Shown here piece by piece: positions 11,331-22,532 of a stretch of 64,000 bases of DNA. Where the stretch lies: assembly GCF_000002425.4 (NCBI RefSeq), contig NC_037270.1:12755106-12819105 (forward strand), in the 5' to 3' direction. The position numbers and the translations under genes are program-made. The notes under the pieces were generated by a model that was not told the origin of the DNA, made no database searches, and saw only the letters and a list, made by a program, of their open reading frames with translations. Position 1 is the stretch's first letter, and each line of letters starts with the position of its first letter. The DNA comes from Physcomitrium patens (taxonomy: Eukaryota > Streptophyta > Bryopsida > Funariales > Funariaceae).

Positions 11331-11341
11331 TTGACAAGAGT
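11331..11341 (+). promoter_or_regulatory. Candidate self-complementary primer-binding site of B
   Basis: TTGACAAGAGT lies two bases inside the 5' LTR. It is the exact reverse complement of ACTCTTGTCAA at 11,145-11,155, the predicted first eleven bases of the transcript. The same arrangement holds in A. A tRNA-type site (TATCAAAGC, 11,352-11,360) lies further in. Confidence 0.6.
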
Positions 11342-11539
11342 ACACTTACAATATCAAAGCTTTGTGTAATCTTGATTAAGAATAGATTATCCATTTTTTT
11401 GATAAGACATAAGCATATTAGAAGTTACGGATTATCCTATTCTAAACTGATATTGTCTTTAGTATTTTCTTTGTTCTCAAGTCCTCTCTTCTATTTGTCT
11501 TGAGCGATATTAGACATCTTCTCTTTTCTAAGTGTTATC

Positions 11540-13997
11540 ATGACAAAACTTGCTGAAATGAAGGCTGAATTGATACAAATGCAAGAACAATTGAGGGAGT
11601 TAATGCTTGTGATGCATCAACTAAATTTACCACCACAAGAAGCAACAAGATTGGCAGGAAGTAAAGATATAGAAATGATTGGAGCTGCTTCAACATCTCA
11701 TGTCCCTTCTCCTATGGTGGAATGCCCTTCCAGTGTTAGAGAACCAAGAATTATCCTATCCAAGAAGTTTGATGGCACCAAATCAAAGTTTAGAGGATTT
11801 ATCAATCAAGTACAACTTTTGATTGAACTTCAACCCCAAAGCTATCCAACTCCAAGATCGCAAGTTAGATTCATTGGTACGCTTTTTTCAAGTTTAGCAT
11901 TATCATGGTTTTTATCTTTTCTTGAATGGCAAGATCCAATATTGGATAATCTAGATGCTTTTTTGATGGAGTTTTGATCCATGTATGGAGAACATGATGC
12001 AATTCATGTTACAACCAATAAGATCCATATTTTACGACAAGGTAATCAATCAATAACGTTGTATGCTTCACAATTTTAATAACTTGTAACTGATATCAAG
12101 TGAGATGATGCTGCACTCATTAGCCAATTTCTCTACGGATTACAATATGAGATAAAAAAATTAATGCTTAACTTACCTGATCCTCAAACATTGAGTCAAG
12201 CAATTGACTTTGCTATGAAGTGTGATAATTGCCTTTTTGAATTCCGATTTGAGAACCATACAAGTGGACCTCAACGTAACTATAATTCAATAGCAATACC
12301 AACATTTCTTCAACACATACATTCAAAAGTAGAGGATATGCAAATTGATGCAATACATTTCAAATCTCTTACTCAGCAAGAAAAGACTCGTCATTGTCAA
12401 GAAGATTTGTGCTTATATTGTGGAGAACCTAAGCACACTGCTCAACATTGCCCAAAGAAATGACGCAACCATAAAATGAGAAGTACGGCAATCAAAGCAG
12501 ATAGCATGTCGGAAAACGAATTTGTCTAGCTACAATAGGGACCGTGCGGCTGAACCTTATACAACGCCTACTGAAGGTCCTATCTTCTCCTTAGAACCAT
12601 CTCCATATTTTACAATAAATATTATTCTAGAATCTAAATATCTCAAAATCTATGCCTTGCTAGATTCAGGAGCCTCAGCATGTTTCTTAGATGAAAAATT
12701 TGTTAAAAGACATAGCATATTTTTAGTAAAGAAAATTAAACCTATTCATGTAGAAGTCATAAATGGTCGTCCATTATTTTCAAGAGATGTTACTCATGAA
12801 ACCCTTCTTATAGAAATAGCAACTAATGGTCATAGTAGTTTTATAATATTTAATATCATTAGATCTCCTTCTAATCCAATCATTTTAGATTTATCATGGC
12901 TAGAAAAATATAACCCTAAAATAGATTGGACTTCTCATAGTCTTGACTTTTTTAAAAGTATAATTAAGAGTATAATTAATCAAGTAGAAAGTCATAAGTC
13001 TAGTATAATTAAACATACATTTGTAGGTGCAAGAGCTTTCTTGCATGCTGCAAAAAAAGAATCACCTTGTGTCATTTATGCCACACCTGTTTCTACTGGT
13101 GGAAAGACTTCAAGTAGCATTCTAAGCTAATATGAAGATTTTTAAGATATATTTGAGAAAAAGAATGCGGATACTCTTTCAGAATATTGTTCCTATGACT
13201 GCTCAATTGACCTTCAAGGAGCACAACCGCCATTTGGACCAATCTATAATTTATCTCAAAAAAAGTTGGCTGAACTCAAGGAGTATATTGAAGAGAATTT
13301 AGCCAAGAATTTCATACGTCATTCCAAATTCCTAGCAGGAGCTCCAATTTTATTTGTGAAGAAAAAAGATGGATCATTGCAGATGTGTGTTAATTATCGA
13401 GGACTGAACAAAATCACTATCAAAAATAGGTACCCACTACCTTTGATATCTAAACTTCTTGATCAGTGGAATTAAGCTAAGATCTATACAAAAATAGATC
13501 TACAGGGAGTATGTAATTTGGTATGCATGAAAGAAAGAGATGAATGGAAGACTGCATTTCGAACAAGGTATGGATATTTCGAATACAACGTCATGCCTTT
13601 TGGACTTACAAATGCACCAGTAGCATTCCAACATCTAATGAATGATGACTTTCGGGAGTTTTTAGATGTTTTTATTGTATGTTACCTAGATAACAACTTA
13701 ATCTATTCTAAGAACCCAGAAGAACATGAACTTCATATTTGCCAAGTATTACAAAAATTGAGAGATGCAAGACTCTATGCCAAGATAGAAAAATGTGTAT
13801 TTCACACTACTCAAGTCGACTTCTTAGGAAACATCATTTCAAATGATGGACTTATGATGGATCCTAAAAAAGTTCAAACTATTATGGATTGGAAGATCCC
13901 AAAAACGGTAAGAGATGTCCAATGCTTTTTGGGATTTGCCAACTATTATAGGATCTTCATCGAAGTCTTCTCTCAAATTACAACTCCACTTACACAT
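11540..13997 (+). mobile_element. Element B gag, protease and 5' part of reverse transcriptase
   Basis: Gag has FDGTKSKFRGFINQVQLLIE and the zinc knuckle CLYCGEPKHTAQHC (12,410-12,455). The protease has LLDSGASACFLD (12,655-12,695). Reverse transcriptase motifs [12 protein letters not shown] and MPFGLTNAP extend to 13,997, where element F begins. The coding part is broken in several places. Confidence 0.88.
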
Positions 13998-14909
13998 TGT
14001 TGTATTACGTGCTATCTTGCTTGAGAACACGTCGAGCATCTGGCTGTAGGAGATAATATGGTATTTTGCTAGTACTCAAGCAGTCTATTGGATTTTTGAC
14101 TATCCAAATACAATCTATATCAGATTGCAATGTAAAAGCTTAATTCCAATATAAAACGCTTAGAGACCCTATATAACTTCAATCTCTTTTGTTATTTTTA
14201 TTTTATTTTATTTATTTATGTTTTTTATTTTATCTTTATCGTTAATTATCTTAATCCTAGACCGTGAACTTCGGCAAGCTGTGATCCTCAATCTGTCCTT
14301 CTAACTTCTTGTGAAACATCTATCGCTAATGTCTCAACAAGCCCTTTCGAATGCTCAAGAAGTTCCAGTTCAACCCCACTTACAGATTGTGAGGCTATGG
14401 TGCAATCCGCACCGATGTCCCTTGGCCGCTCGCCGATATTCCTCTTATCCTTGTCGGTAGGTCCTTAGTTATCATAGAACCCTAAACAACCCCCAATTTA
14501 CCAACTCCCAATACCTCTTTAAACTGTTGGCAGATATCCTCTATCCGTACAGTCAGATTAACACAACCACGCATGCATTCAGCATACTCAACCTTTTAGA
14601 CAACTCTAAATTTCAACCACAGAAGTATCTCCCATTTCATCAACAATAAAGAGTACCAACCTTTCCTCTCTTATGAAAAAAATCTAGTTCACCAATACAA
14701 TACTGACTTTCAACAACGATTGCCTCAGTCTTTCCAAAATCCTATGAAGAAAAAAAATCCCAATTCTCTGTCTTTTTGAAGCATGAAGCTAGCTCTCTGA
14801 TCCTTAAAACCCTGATTCTCCAAAAAATCCATTTCTTAACCTATCCTCCCTTTTAACCTTGAGAAGATCCTATTCTTCCTCCTTCGACTCTCCGAATTCG
14901 AAAAACCGA
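13998..14909 (-). repeat. 3' LTR fragment of F
   Basis: It is highly similar to the first 900 bases of the LTR at 30,103-31,467 and to the solo LTR at 8308, and is cut off where the D LTR begins (14,910). Confidence 0.82.
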
Positions 14910-16161
14910 TGTCGTAGTGTAAATGCTTATAATATGTAAAAATTAGTTAGAACACATTAAATTTTAATAAATCTAAATGTATGTTAGAGTGGATAATAGA
15001 TTAAATTAAAAAGAGTTGGTATGAAAAAACTTTATTTTGTTTTCCTTACTTAGTTTGATTATAATATATAAAAGTTATAGAACCTTAATGTTAAGTATGA
15101 AGCCTTGAGAGGAGATAGGGGCCTAAAGATGAAGATTTAAACTAATAGGACGTTAATTGGGAGGGATGAAACCAAGGCATGGTTGGATGAAGGTAGAAAT
15201 AAGGATCTTCATCTCCATTGGTCGAAATCCATGCCCAATGGGCTTTTAGGAGGCTGCCCGCGACCTTGATAAGGGTTTCGGCGACTTAAAAGAAGCTATT
15301 AGGAAATCAGAGGCAAGGGTTGTAAAGTTTAGGGTTTTGACTACAATTTTTGTACAAATTTTATAGGGTTTGGAGTTAGGGTGAATAAGTTATAGCCGTT
15401 TGAAGTTAAGGTGTTAATTTGAGACCTACTGTTACTCTTTTGAGTTTAAGAGGAGTCTTACGGAAGCTTTTGGAGATCGCAAGGTGCGGCTAGAAGGGAA
15501 ACTTCAAGACATACATCTTTTGCAAAGGAAATTTTGTATTTGGAGTTTATGAGAAGGAGTTATAGGGAGTTAAAAACAGCGCATTCAAATCAAAGGCAGT
15601 AAGTGAGCGGTTTTGTTCAAAGTAGTATTAGGAGCCCTAACTTGAGTTTTCAAACGAAATTTTGGCTCAAACTTTGGGAGAATGTAAACATTTGTGTTAA
15701 GAAGCTATTTATATAATTATCGTGGTATTTTGATTTATGGTTTGTGAGATATAAAGAAAATTGCGCGCGAGTATATAAAGATTAGGGTTTAAAGCGACTG
15801 TTAGGATTTTGAAGATATCTCAAGATCTGAGACGAATTTGCGGTTGAAATTTGTTGTACAAATTAATAAAAACATATCAGTACTTCATGTAAAATTTGAT
15901 CTTGTTTAGACGGTTGGATCAAGAGTTATGAAATGTTGAGGTTCGGGAGAATTTCCACACAAGGATATACAAGGTTTTAGAGTACTTCTACCATATTTTG
16001 GGTGTTGTTGGTTATTTAAGACTTAAGTATTTGGTGTAATTGTCCCAAAAGAAGAACTTATATATATATAATTAGGGTTTCCTTATTTTAAGCTTGATTG
16101 AGCAATAAGTGACAGCCAGAAGCCCAGCGCTTTCTTGAGGCAAAACCTCTCTACCATGATA
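14910..16161 (+). repeat. 5' LTR of D
   Basis: Begins TGTCGTAGTG. The right boundary is approximate, placed by similarity to the ends of related LTRs (AGCCAGAAGCCCAGCGC ...), with the gag leader following. About 1.25 kb. Confidence 0.65.
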
Positions 16162-16216
16162 TCTTGGTGCTTCCACTGAGAGAGCCTTAAGGCACTAATT
16201 TCCTCAATAAGTTAAA

Positions 16217-18085
16217 ATGGGGGATGAAAATCCAGGGTTTGGATTACCAGGAGGTATAGGTGCCTATGATTTATTCAGGGCATTTGCTCAATTTATAGAG
16301 GAAAGGCAACAGGTGCATGGAGAAGATAAGAGCACCACTAATGCCTTACAAGTTGTGGTGGACAAGATTGGGAGGTTTGATGGAAGGAATATCACCAAGT
16401 TCTTAAGGATTTACATATGTGAAATGGAGGTGCATCAAGTTCCAAAAATGAAGATCATTACTACCTTTGATTTGGCACTGATACTAGAAATAAGGGAGAG
16501 AGTGCAAGAGTTACATGCAGAGGCTATGTCATGGAAGAAATTTGAAGAATTATTGAAAGATGAATTTTTTGAGGAGTATTCAGAAAGAATAACCAAGGTG
16601 ACTTTTTTGGAGTAGATTTAGCAATGGCCTAGGAATCAAATGGCTCCAAATGAATTAATCAAGGAGTTTGAAACAAAGTTTGGTCAATTGTCACGGCAAG
16701 AGAGGCAGCTATTGGAAATAAAGAAAATTGGATTATTCTTGCAAGCAGCTGATGAACACCTGGAAGATAAGTTACTCTTTCACCTAACAGACAAGACATC
16801 TGAGAGTGGTTTTACAAATAATTGGAAGCTAGTAAAAGAGATAGTGGAACTTTTGACTAAACAACAGAAGATTAAGGCTCATGGTATAATATCAAGGTTG
16901 GAACCAATGCCTGCATCTCAAAATCTAGAGCCACCTCAAAAAAGAATAAAGACTATGAAGAATGATACTCTTGAAGAATTAATCAAGGGCATACGGGATT
17001 TGAAGGTGGAAATGAGTGAATTGAAGAAATCTCAAATGGTAAGCTCATCAAGGGTAGTTGAAGGGTCAAAAGGATTTGTAGAGAGATGTATGTGGTGTGA
17101 CAATCCAAACCACAAGCATGGTGATTGTGATAGCTATAAAGCTACAATCAAGGATGGTATTGTATATTTCAAGGAGGGTAGGATAAGACTCACAGGATCA
17201 GATGAGCCTTTAAAGACCAATTTTGGAAAGGGTGGCATGAAAAAATTGGTAGAAGATCAAACATCAAAGAGTAATGCTATAAAAGGAAAGGAAGTTGAAG
17301 CTTATTCTATTACGGTTGAACAAAAGGCAGTTAAGGCTAATTCTTCATCAAGCACTAAAGCCATGATCAAGGGAGCTCAAGCTATCAGAAAGATAATTGG
17401 ATGGGATGATCCAGCTGATATCATTAGCATTAAAACTTTTTTGTGTAAAGACAAACATGATAATGATTTGCATGATGCTATGGTTGAAGAAAAAAGAGGT
17501 AGAGCTATTCGTGAAGAAGATGTTGGTGAGCCAGTAAGCAAGAAGAGGTCTCCAAGAAATAAAGAAGCTCAAGAAGAACAAAAACTTGAAAAGGTGCCTT
17601 CTTCTACTCGTCTTGGAGACACACCATTACCAAAAGAGTGGTGGAAGAAAGACAAAATGAATAAGAAGGATGATTCTAACAAAGCTAAAGGTAAAACTCT
17701 TACCTATAAGCTTCAATCTGATATAGAGTCATCAACAGATATGAAGAGTATTTTAGAAGAGAAGATCTTGGATGCAAAGATTGAATTCACTCTAAGAGAG
17801 GATCTTGGTATTGCCAAGAGGGATTTCTATGAGTTGATTATCAATGTGATAAAGAGAAAGAGGCAGATGATAACTGAAGCTATTATGGTGGAAGCATTAG
17901 ACACTCAGATAACTGTGAATGAAGAAGAAGAGATAGGGCAGGTATTTACACAATTTGCAATGCCAAAAGTTGGAAGTAAGATTGATATGGAAGATAAGGA
18001 TTCACTTAAACAAGTTGGGGTTATAAAAGAGCATCAAGTGGAATACGCATCTGACGAATCTATTATGAAAAAAGAAATTATATAA
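16217..18085 (+). mobile_element. Element D gag region
   Basis: Starts at ATG 16,217 (MGDENPGFGLPGG). The capsid-like region has ALQVVVDKIGRFDGRNITKF and EWSERQ-type helices, matching the gag of E and F. A CCHC knuckle CMWCDNPNHKHGDC lies near 17,090-17,135. A long lysine- and glutamate-rich, low-complexity tail extends to 18,085. Confidence 0.82.
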
Positions 18086-18127
18086 GAAGCATGTGTAAAT
18101 ACTTATTCTAAATGTGATAATGATGGA

Positions 18128-18541
18128 ATGGAAAATAGTAGCTATTCAGTTCCTTATTGGGCTAGAGCTACTACAGAGGCATATGTGAGGCTGGGAGATT
18201 CTCAAGATCCAACTTTGGCCTTAGTTGATTATGGAGCTGAAATCAATATTATGTCAAGGCGGATATATGAGAAGAATAAATGGCCAATTGACATCAACCA
18301 TGGTTTGGTAATTAGAGCAGCAAATAATCAACAAGGTGATTTATATGGAGCTTGTCCAGCTATAAAGACGTGGATTAGAGATGTGGAGGTGGAGCAAAAT
18401 TTCTTCATACAAAATTCTGCTACATATCCAGTAATACTTGGTCAATCCTATATTACTGCTGCTAGAATGGAGACTAGAGTCTTGGATGATGGTTCACATT
18501 ATGCCAGGATTCGTAGTTGGGGTGGAAAAAAAGGTGTGTAA
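18128..18541 (+). mobile_element. Element D protease region
   Basis: A retropepsin-like fold is indicated by ALVDYGAEINIMS and YPVILGQSYI. The active-site triplet reads D-Y-G both here and in F (ALVDYGSAINLMS), suggesting a lineage feature rather than decay. The arrangement HGLVIRAANNQQGDLYGACP is shared by both copies. Confidence 0.75.
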
Positions 18542-18657
18542 TTTATTACTATGAAACCTGTTCATGAGAGGCACACGGAGCAAATAAGATGGATGCCTTT
18601 GGAACCAAGAAATAATTTTTTGGATTTCTAGAGAGCACCTCTGTAGGATGGACACAC

Positions 18658-20680
18658 ATGGGTGTAAATGAATCATCTATAAATCCTAGTGTAGATAATA
18701 TGAGTTTTGGATTTTTAAACTTGACTAGTAATGGATTTGTGAATATTCAAAAGATCAAAGATTTGGATTTTGTAAATAAAAGAAGGATGAAAAAACAAAA
18801 GAAAAACTTAAAAAGAGTGGATTTAGTTTCAAGTGATGAAGCCATAGTTGGAATAATAGAAGAAGTGGATTTTGAAGAGGATTTGATAGAAGTTTTGGAG
18901 GATTTGGCTGTAAGCATGGATGGAGATGCTATTATAGAGTTACACTCAAGGAGAACTTATAAGGAGTTAGAAAAGATGGTAGCAAATGGTGGACTTGCTA
19001 CAAGCTATGGGTTGAAACAAGAGGCTAAAATAAAAACTAAATATAAAACTGTAGCTAAAAAGATTAAACCTGTAGCTACCCAATTACCAGTGGATACTAT
19101 GAAGCATATCAAACAAGCAATTATAGAGCCAAGTTTAAGGGAAAGGTACAAAATTGGACATCAATTTACTCAAGAATCATTATTTAAGCTGAAGATTGGA
19201 GGGGGTGATTTCTTGACATCAATAGAGAGGAATCTTTTTCAAGAAATGCTTATTGAACATGGTAAGGCATTTGCCTTAAATCTTGATGAGATTGGATGTG
19301 TGGATCTTAATTTTATAGCACCTATGGTAATTTTTACGGTACCACATATTCCATGGGATTTAAAACCTATACTTGTGCCTAGAGCTTTGCTTCCAAAATT
19401 GATAGAATTATTGAAGAAAAAAGTGAAGATGGAAATTTTAGAACCTTCAATTGCTCCCTACTGTAATAGATGGTTTACAGTACCCAAAAAGTCAGGACAT
19501 TGAGTTTCATTCAGGATATGCAACTTACAAATAAAGTGACTATCCGAAACATGGGATCAGGACCTATAGTAGATGAAGTGGTTGAGTAATTTACAGGTCA
19601 TGCCATCTATTCTATTGGAGACTTGTATTCTGGGTATGACCAATTTCAATTGGCTAAAGAGAGTAGAGATTTAACCACTATGAAGACTCCTTTGGATTTA
19701 ATGAGGATGTGTACTTTACCTCAAGGTGCAACCAACTCAATGGCTCATATGCAAAATGCTATGAACCAAATATTAAAAGACTTTGTACTTGAGAAGACCA
19801 TCCCATTTTTGGATGATATACCTATTAAGAGAGATAGGGAAGAAGATAAGGATGAGACCATGGAGGTTGAAGGTTGTAGAAAGTTTGTCAAGAGGCATAT
19901 TGAAGATGTGGCTAAGATATTGGAGAGATTGAAATCAGTTAACTTGACATTATCTTTAGAGAAATCAAGCTTTGGAGTTGATGAAATTCTAGTCATGGGA
20001 CACATGTGTGGCAAGTATGGTAGAAAATCAAACCCTGATAAGGTTGATGCTATATCTAAAATGAAGACTTATAAAAGTGTTACAAAAGTCAAAAGGTTTT
20101 TAGGGGCATGTATATTCTATCACATTTGGGTGCCTCACTTTGCTCATATTTCAAAACCACTATACAAGTTATTGAGGAAAGGTAAGAAATTTGTTTGAGG
20201 AGAAGAACAAGAAATAGCTATGGAAAATCTAAAGAAGATGTTGAGTTCACCACCTGTGCTTAGACAAGTGGATTGTCAATGTGGAAGACCAGTAATTGTA
20301 ACAGTGGATACAAGTCCTATAGCAATTGGATGGACAATTGGACAAGATGATATGGAAGGGAGAAGATTTGCTATAAGATTTGGAGCTAGAATTCTTACAA
20401 AGAGACAAAGGCCTTATCCACAAGTTAAAAGAGAGCTTTGGAGAGCACTCACTGCTCTAAAGGCTGAAAGAAATTATTTGATTGGAGCAAGTGTGGTTTT
20501 AGAAATAGATTGTTTACCTTTACTAGGAATGATAATTAACTGCACTACTCAAGATATTGCTATGCTAAGATAGATAGCATATATAAGAACATTGAATCCT
20601 GTTTTAGTATATATTACTGATAAAGAAAACTTAGTGGCAGACATGTTTTCTTGAGCCAGATATACCTTTGAAGAAGAAAT
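18658..20680 (+). mobile_element. Element D reverse transcriptase and RNase H region
   Basis: An RT N-terminal region with VPHIPWDLKPILVPRALLPK is followed by a palm with DLYSGYDQFQLA, MCTLPQGATNSMAHMQNAMN and FLDD. RNase H lies around 20,220-20,680, with VTVDTSPIAIGWTIGQDD and an RFGARILTKRQRPYPQVKRE stretch. The F copy shows the same order and wording, placing both in one lineage. Confidence 0.85.
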
Positions 20681-20699
20681 GGTGTCTCATGAAAGGATT

Positions 20700-21797
20700 G
20701 AAGATCAAGAAGACAAGAACCACGAAAATTTATTTTCTATAGGTAGAATGGATTTTCATGATGAGGCTGAAATTTTCCATAAGGATTTGTATGAAAGCAA
20801 ATTGAGGGATATTGGAACTTACTTGAGCACAATGAAGAAGCAAGAAGGATGGATGGATAAGACCTTCAAAGATACATGACTTTGTAAGTTCATGTATAGA
20901 GTGTCAACTACAATCCAAGGTTAGATATAGAGATGGATTACATCCTACTTATCCACCTTCTATACATTTTCAATAGGTGATTGATTTGGTAGCTATGCCA
21001 TTAGGACTTTGGGATATGAAATACTTGGTTTTGGCAAGAGAGGAGCTATCAAATTATGTTGAAGGGAGGGCTTTGAGAACCAAGACCACAAAAGCAGTAC
21101 GTAGGTTTATATTGGAAGATATCTTCAATAGGTATAGAAGCATTGGAAGGATGAGAGCTGACAGGGGAGAGTTGGATGCTGTTGAAGTAAGAGAATTCTT
21201 CAACATATATGGAGTTTATTTGAAATTGATTATTTCTTATAATCCTGAAGCCAATGGTAAGAGTGAAAGAGTTCACCCTCCTATTATTTATGCATTGGTC
21301 AAGGCATGTAAGGGTAAGTCAATTCAATGGCCTAAATTACTTCCATTTGCTTTATGGGCTGATAGGACTACTCATAGTACTGTCACTGGTTATATGCCCA
21401 TGGAATTAATATTAGGACAAAAACCTATGATGCCACCTAAAAGAACATATCCTACATGGATGTTTCTATCTTGGAAAGATAACATTGATAAGGAAAGATT
21501 GTTAGAACTTCGAATCCAACAATTGAGAAGGTTACCTGAAGACTTGCAGATTGCACTAGAGAGGTTAAAAGAAGCAAGGTTAAAAAATAAAGAAAGATTT
21601 GACAGGACTCATAGATTAAGGCCTAGGCCTATAGAAGGTGGAGACTGGGTTCTAGTTTATGATAGTAGCCTTGAACATCAACATAGCACCGTAAAGAAAT
21701 TTGCAAAAATATGGTTTGGACCATATGTGGTAGTCACAGTCCATGATAATGCCGCATATACCTTACGGGAGTTAGATGGAGCTATCATTAGAATTTC
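20700..21797 (+). mobile_element. Element D integrase region, 3' end missing
   Basis: The DDE core carries DLVAMPLGLW, ADRGELDAVEVREFF and SYNPEANGKSERVHPP, followed by a C-terminal module with RPIEGGDWVLVYDS and KIWFGPYVVV. Similarity to integrase stops at about 21,797, where opposite-strand sequence begins. Confidence 0.85.
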
Positions 21798-22532
21798 TTC
21801 ATCTTCTTCTTTATCTTCAAGCATGAATTCCAACTACTCTTGTAACTTTCCATCAGCAGCTTGAAAAAAAAGCTCCACCTTACTTGGATCCAATAACTGT
21901 CTTTCTTTCTTTGATAAAGAAGAATATTGCTTTTCAAACTCCCTTAATAATTCTATTGCTAGAAGATCCTTCTTTGGCTTTTCAATCCATTCAAAAAAAG
22001 ACCTTTTTGTAACCCTATCACTATCTTCTAAAAAAAACTCAACTTTCAAAGCTTGAGAAAATTTCTCCCATGAACCTCCAAAGTGTTGAATAAGAAACTT
22101 AACTTGATTTCTTATCTCTCGTGCAGAGGCTAATTCAAATAATTGAACCATCTCACTTTTTGAAATACGCTTCAATTCCATTTCCTTTACATAACATCTT
22201 AAATATTTTATAATATCCTTTCCTTCAAATTGATCAATCTTGTCCATGACCGCTTGTAATGCTTTGTTAGCCATACTCTCTTTGTGATCTTTAACCTATT
22301 GCTCTTGTTGTTGCATGAATAAGGTCAAAGCTTCAAACATGCTTGTGGAGTTAGGATCAAAATACATACATTGTCCTCCAAATGAAGCTCTTCTTCCAAC
22401 TCCACTTGAAGCACTATCCAAATTGCCTCCTTTAATTTTCTTTTAATTCTTTCTCTAAAATTCAAATAAATAAAAAAAAAATAATAATAAATTCCTTCCA
22501 CCTCAAGCGTTTCATGTCGGGTTCACCAAATA

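Larger units (their letters stand above)
14910..21797 (+). mobile_element. Element D: lineage-2 Ty3/gypsy, 3' end missing
   Basis: A plus-strand element with a 5' LTR (14,910 to about 16,161), gag with CCHC knuckle, protease, reverse transcriptase, RNase H and most of integrase. It stops abruptly near 21,797, where minus-strand gag sequence of another copy (E) begins. The coding stretches are long compared with B and F, so D is moderately preserved with perhaps ten breaks. Its 3' LTR is absent, so age cannot be taken from LTR divergence; it must be younger than the F LTR it interrupts. Confidence 0.85.
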
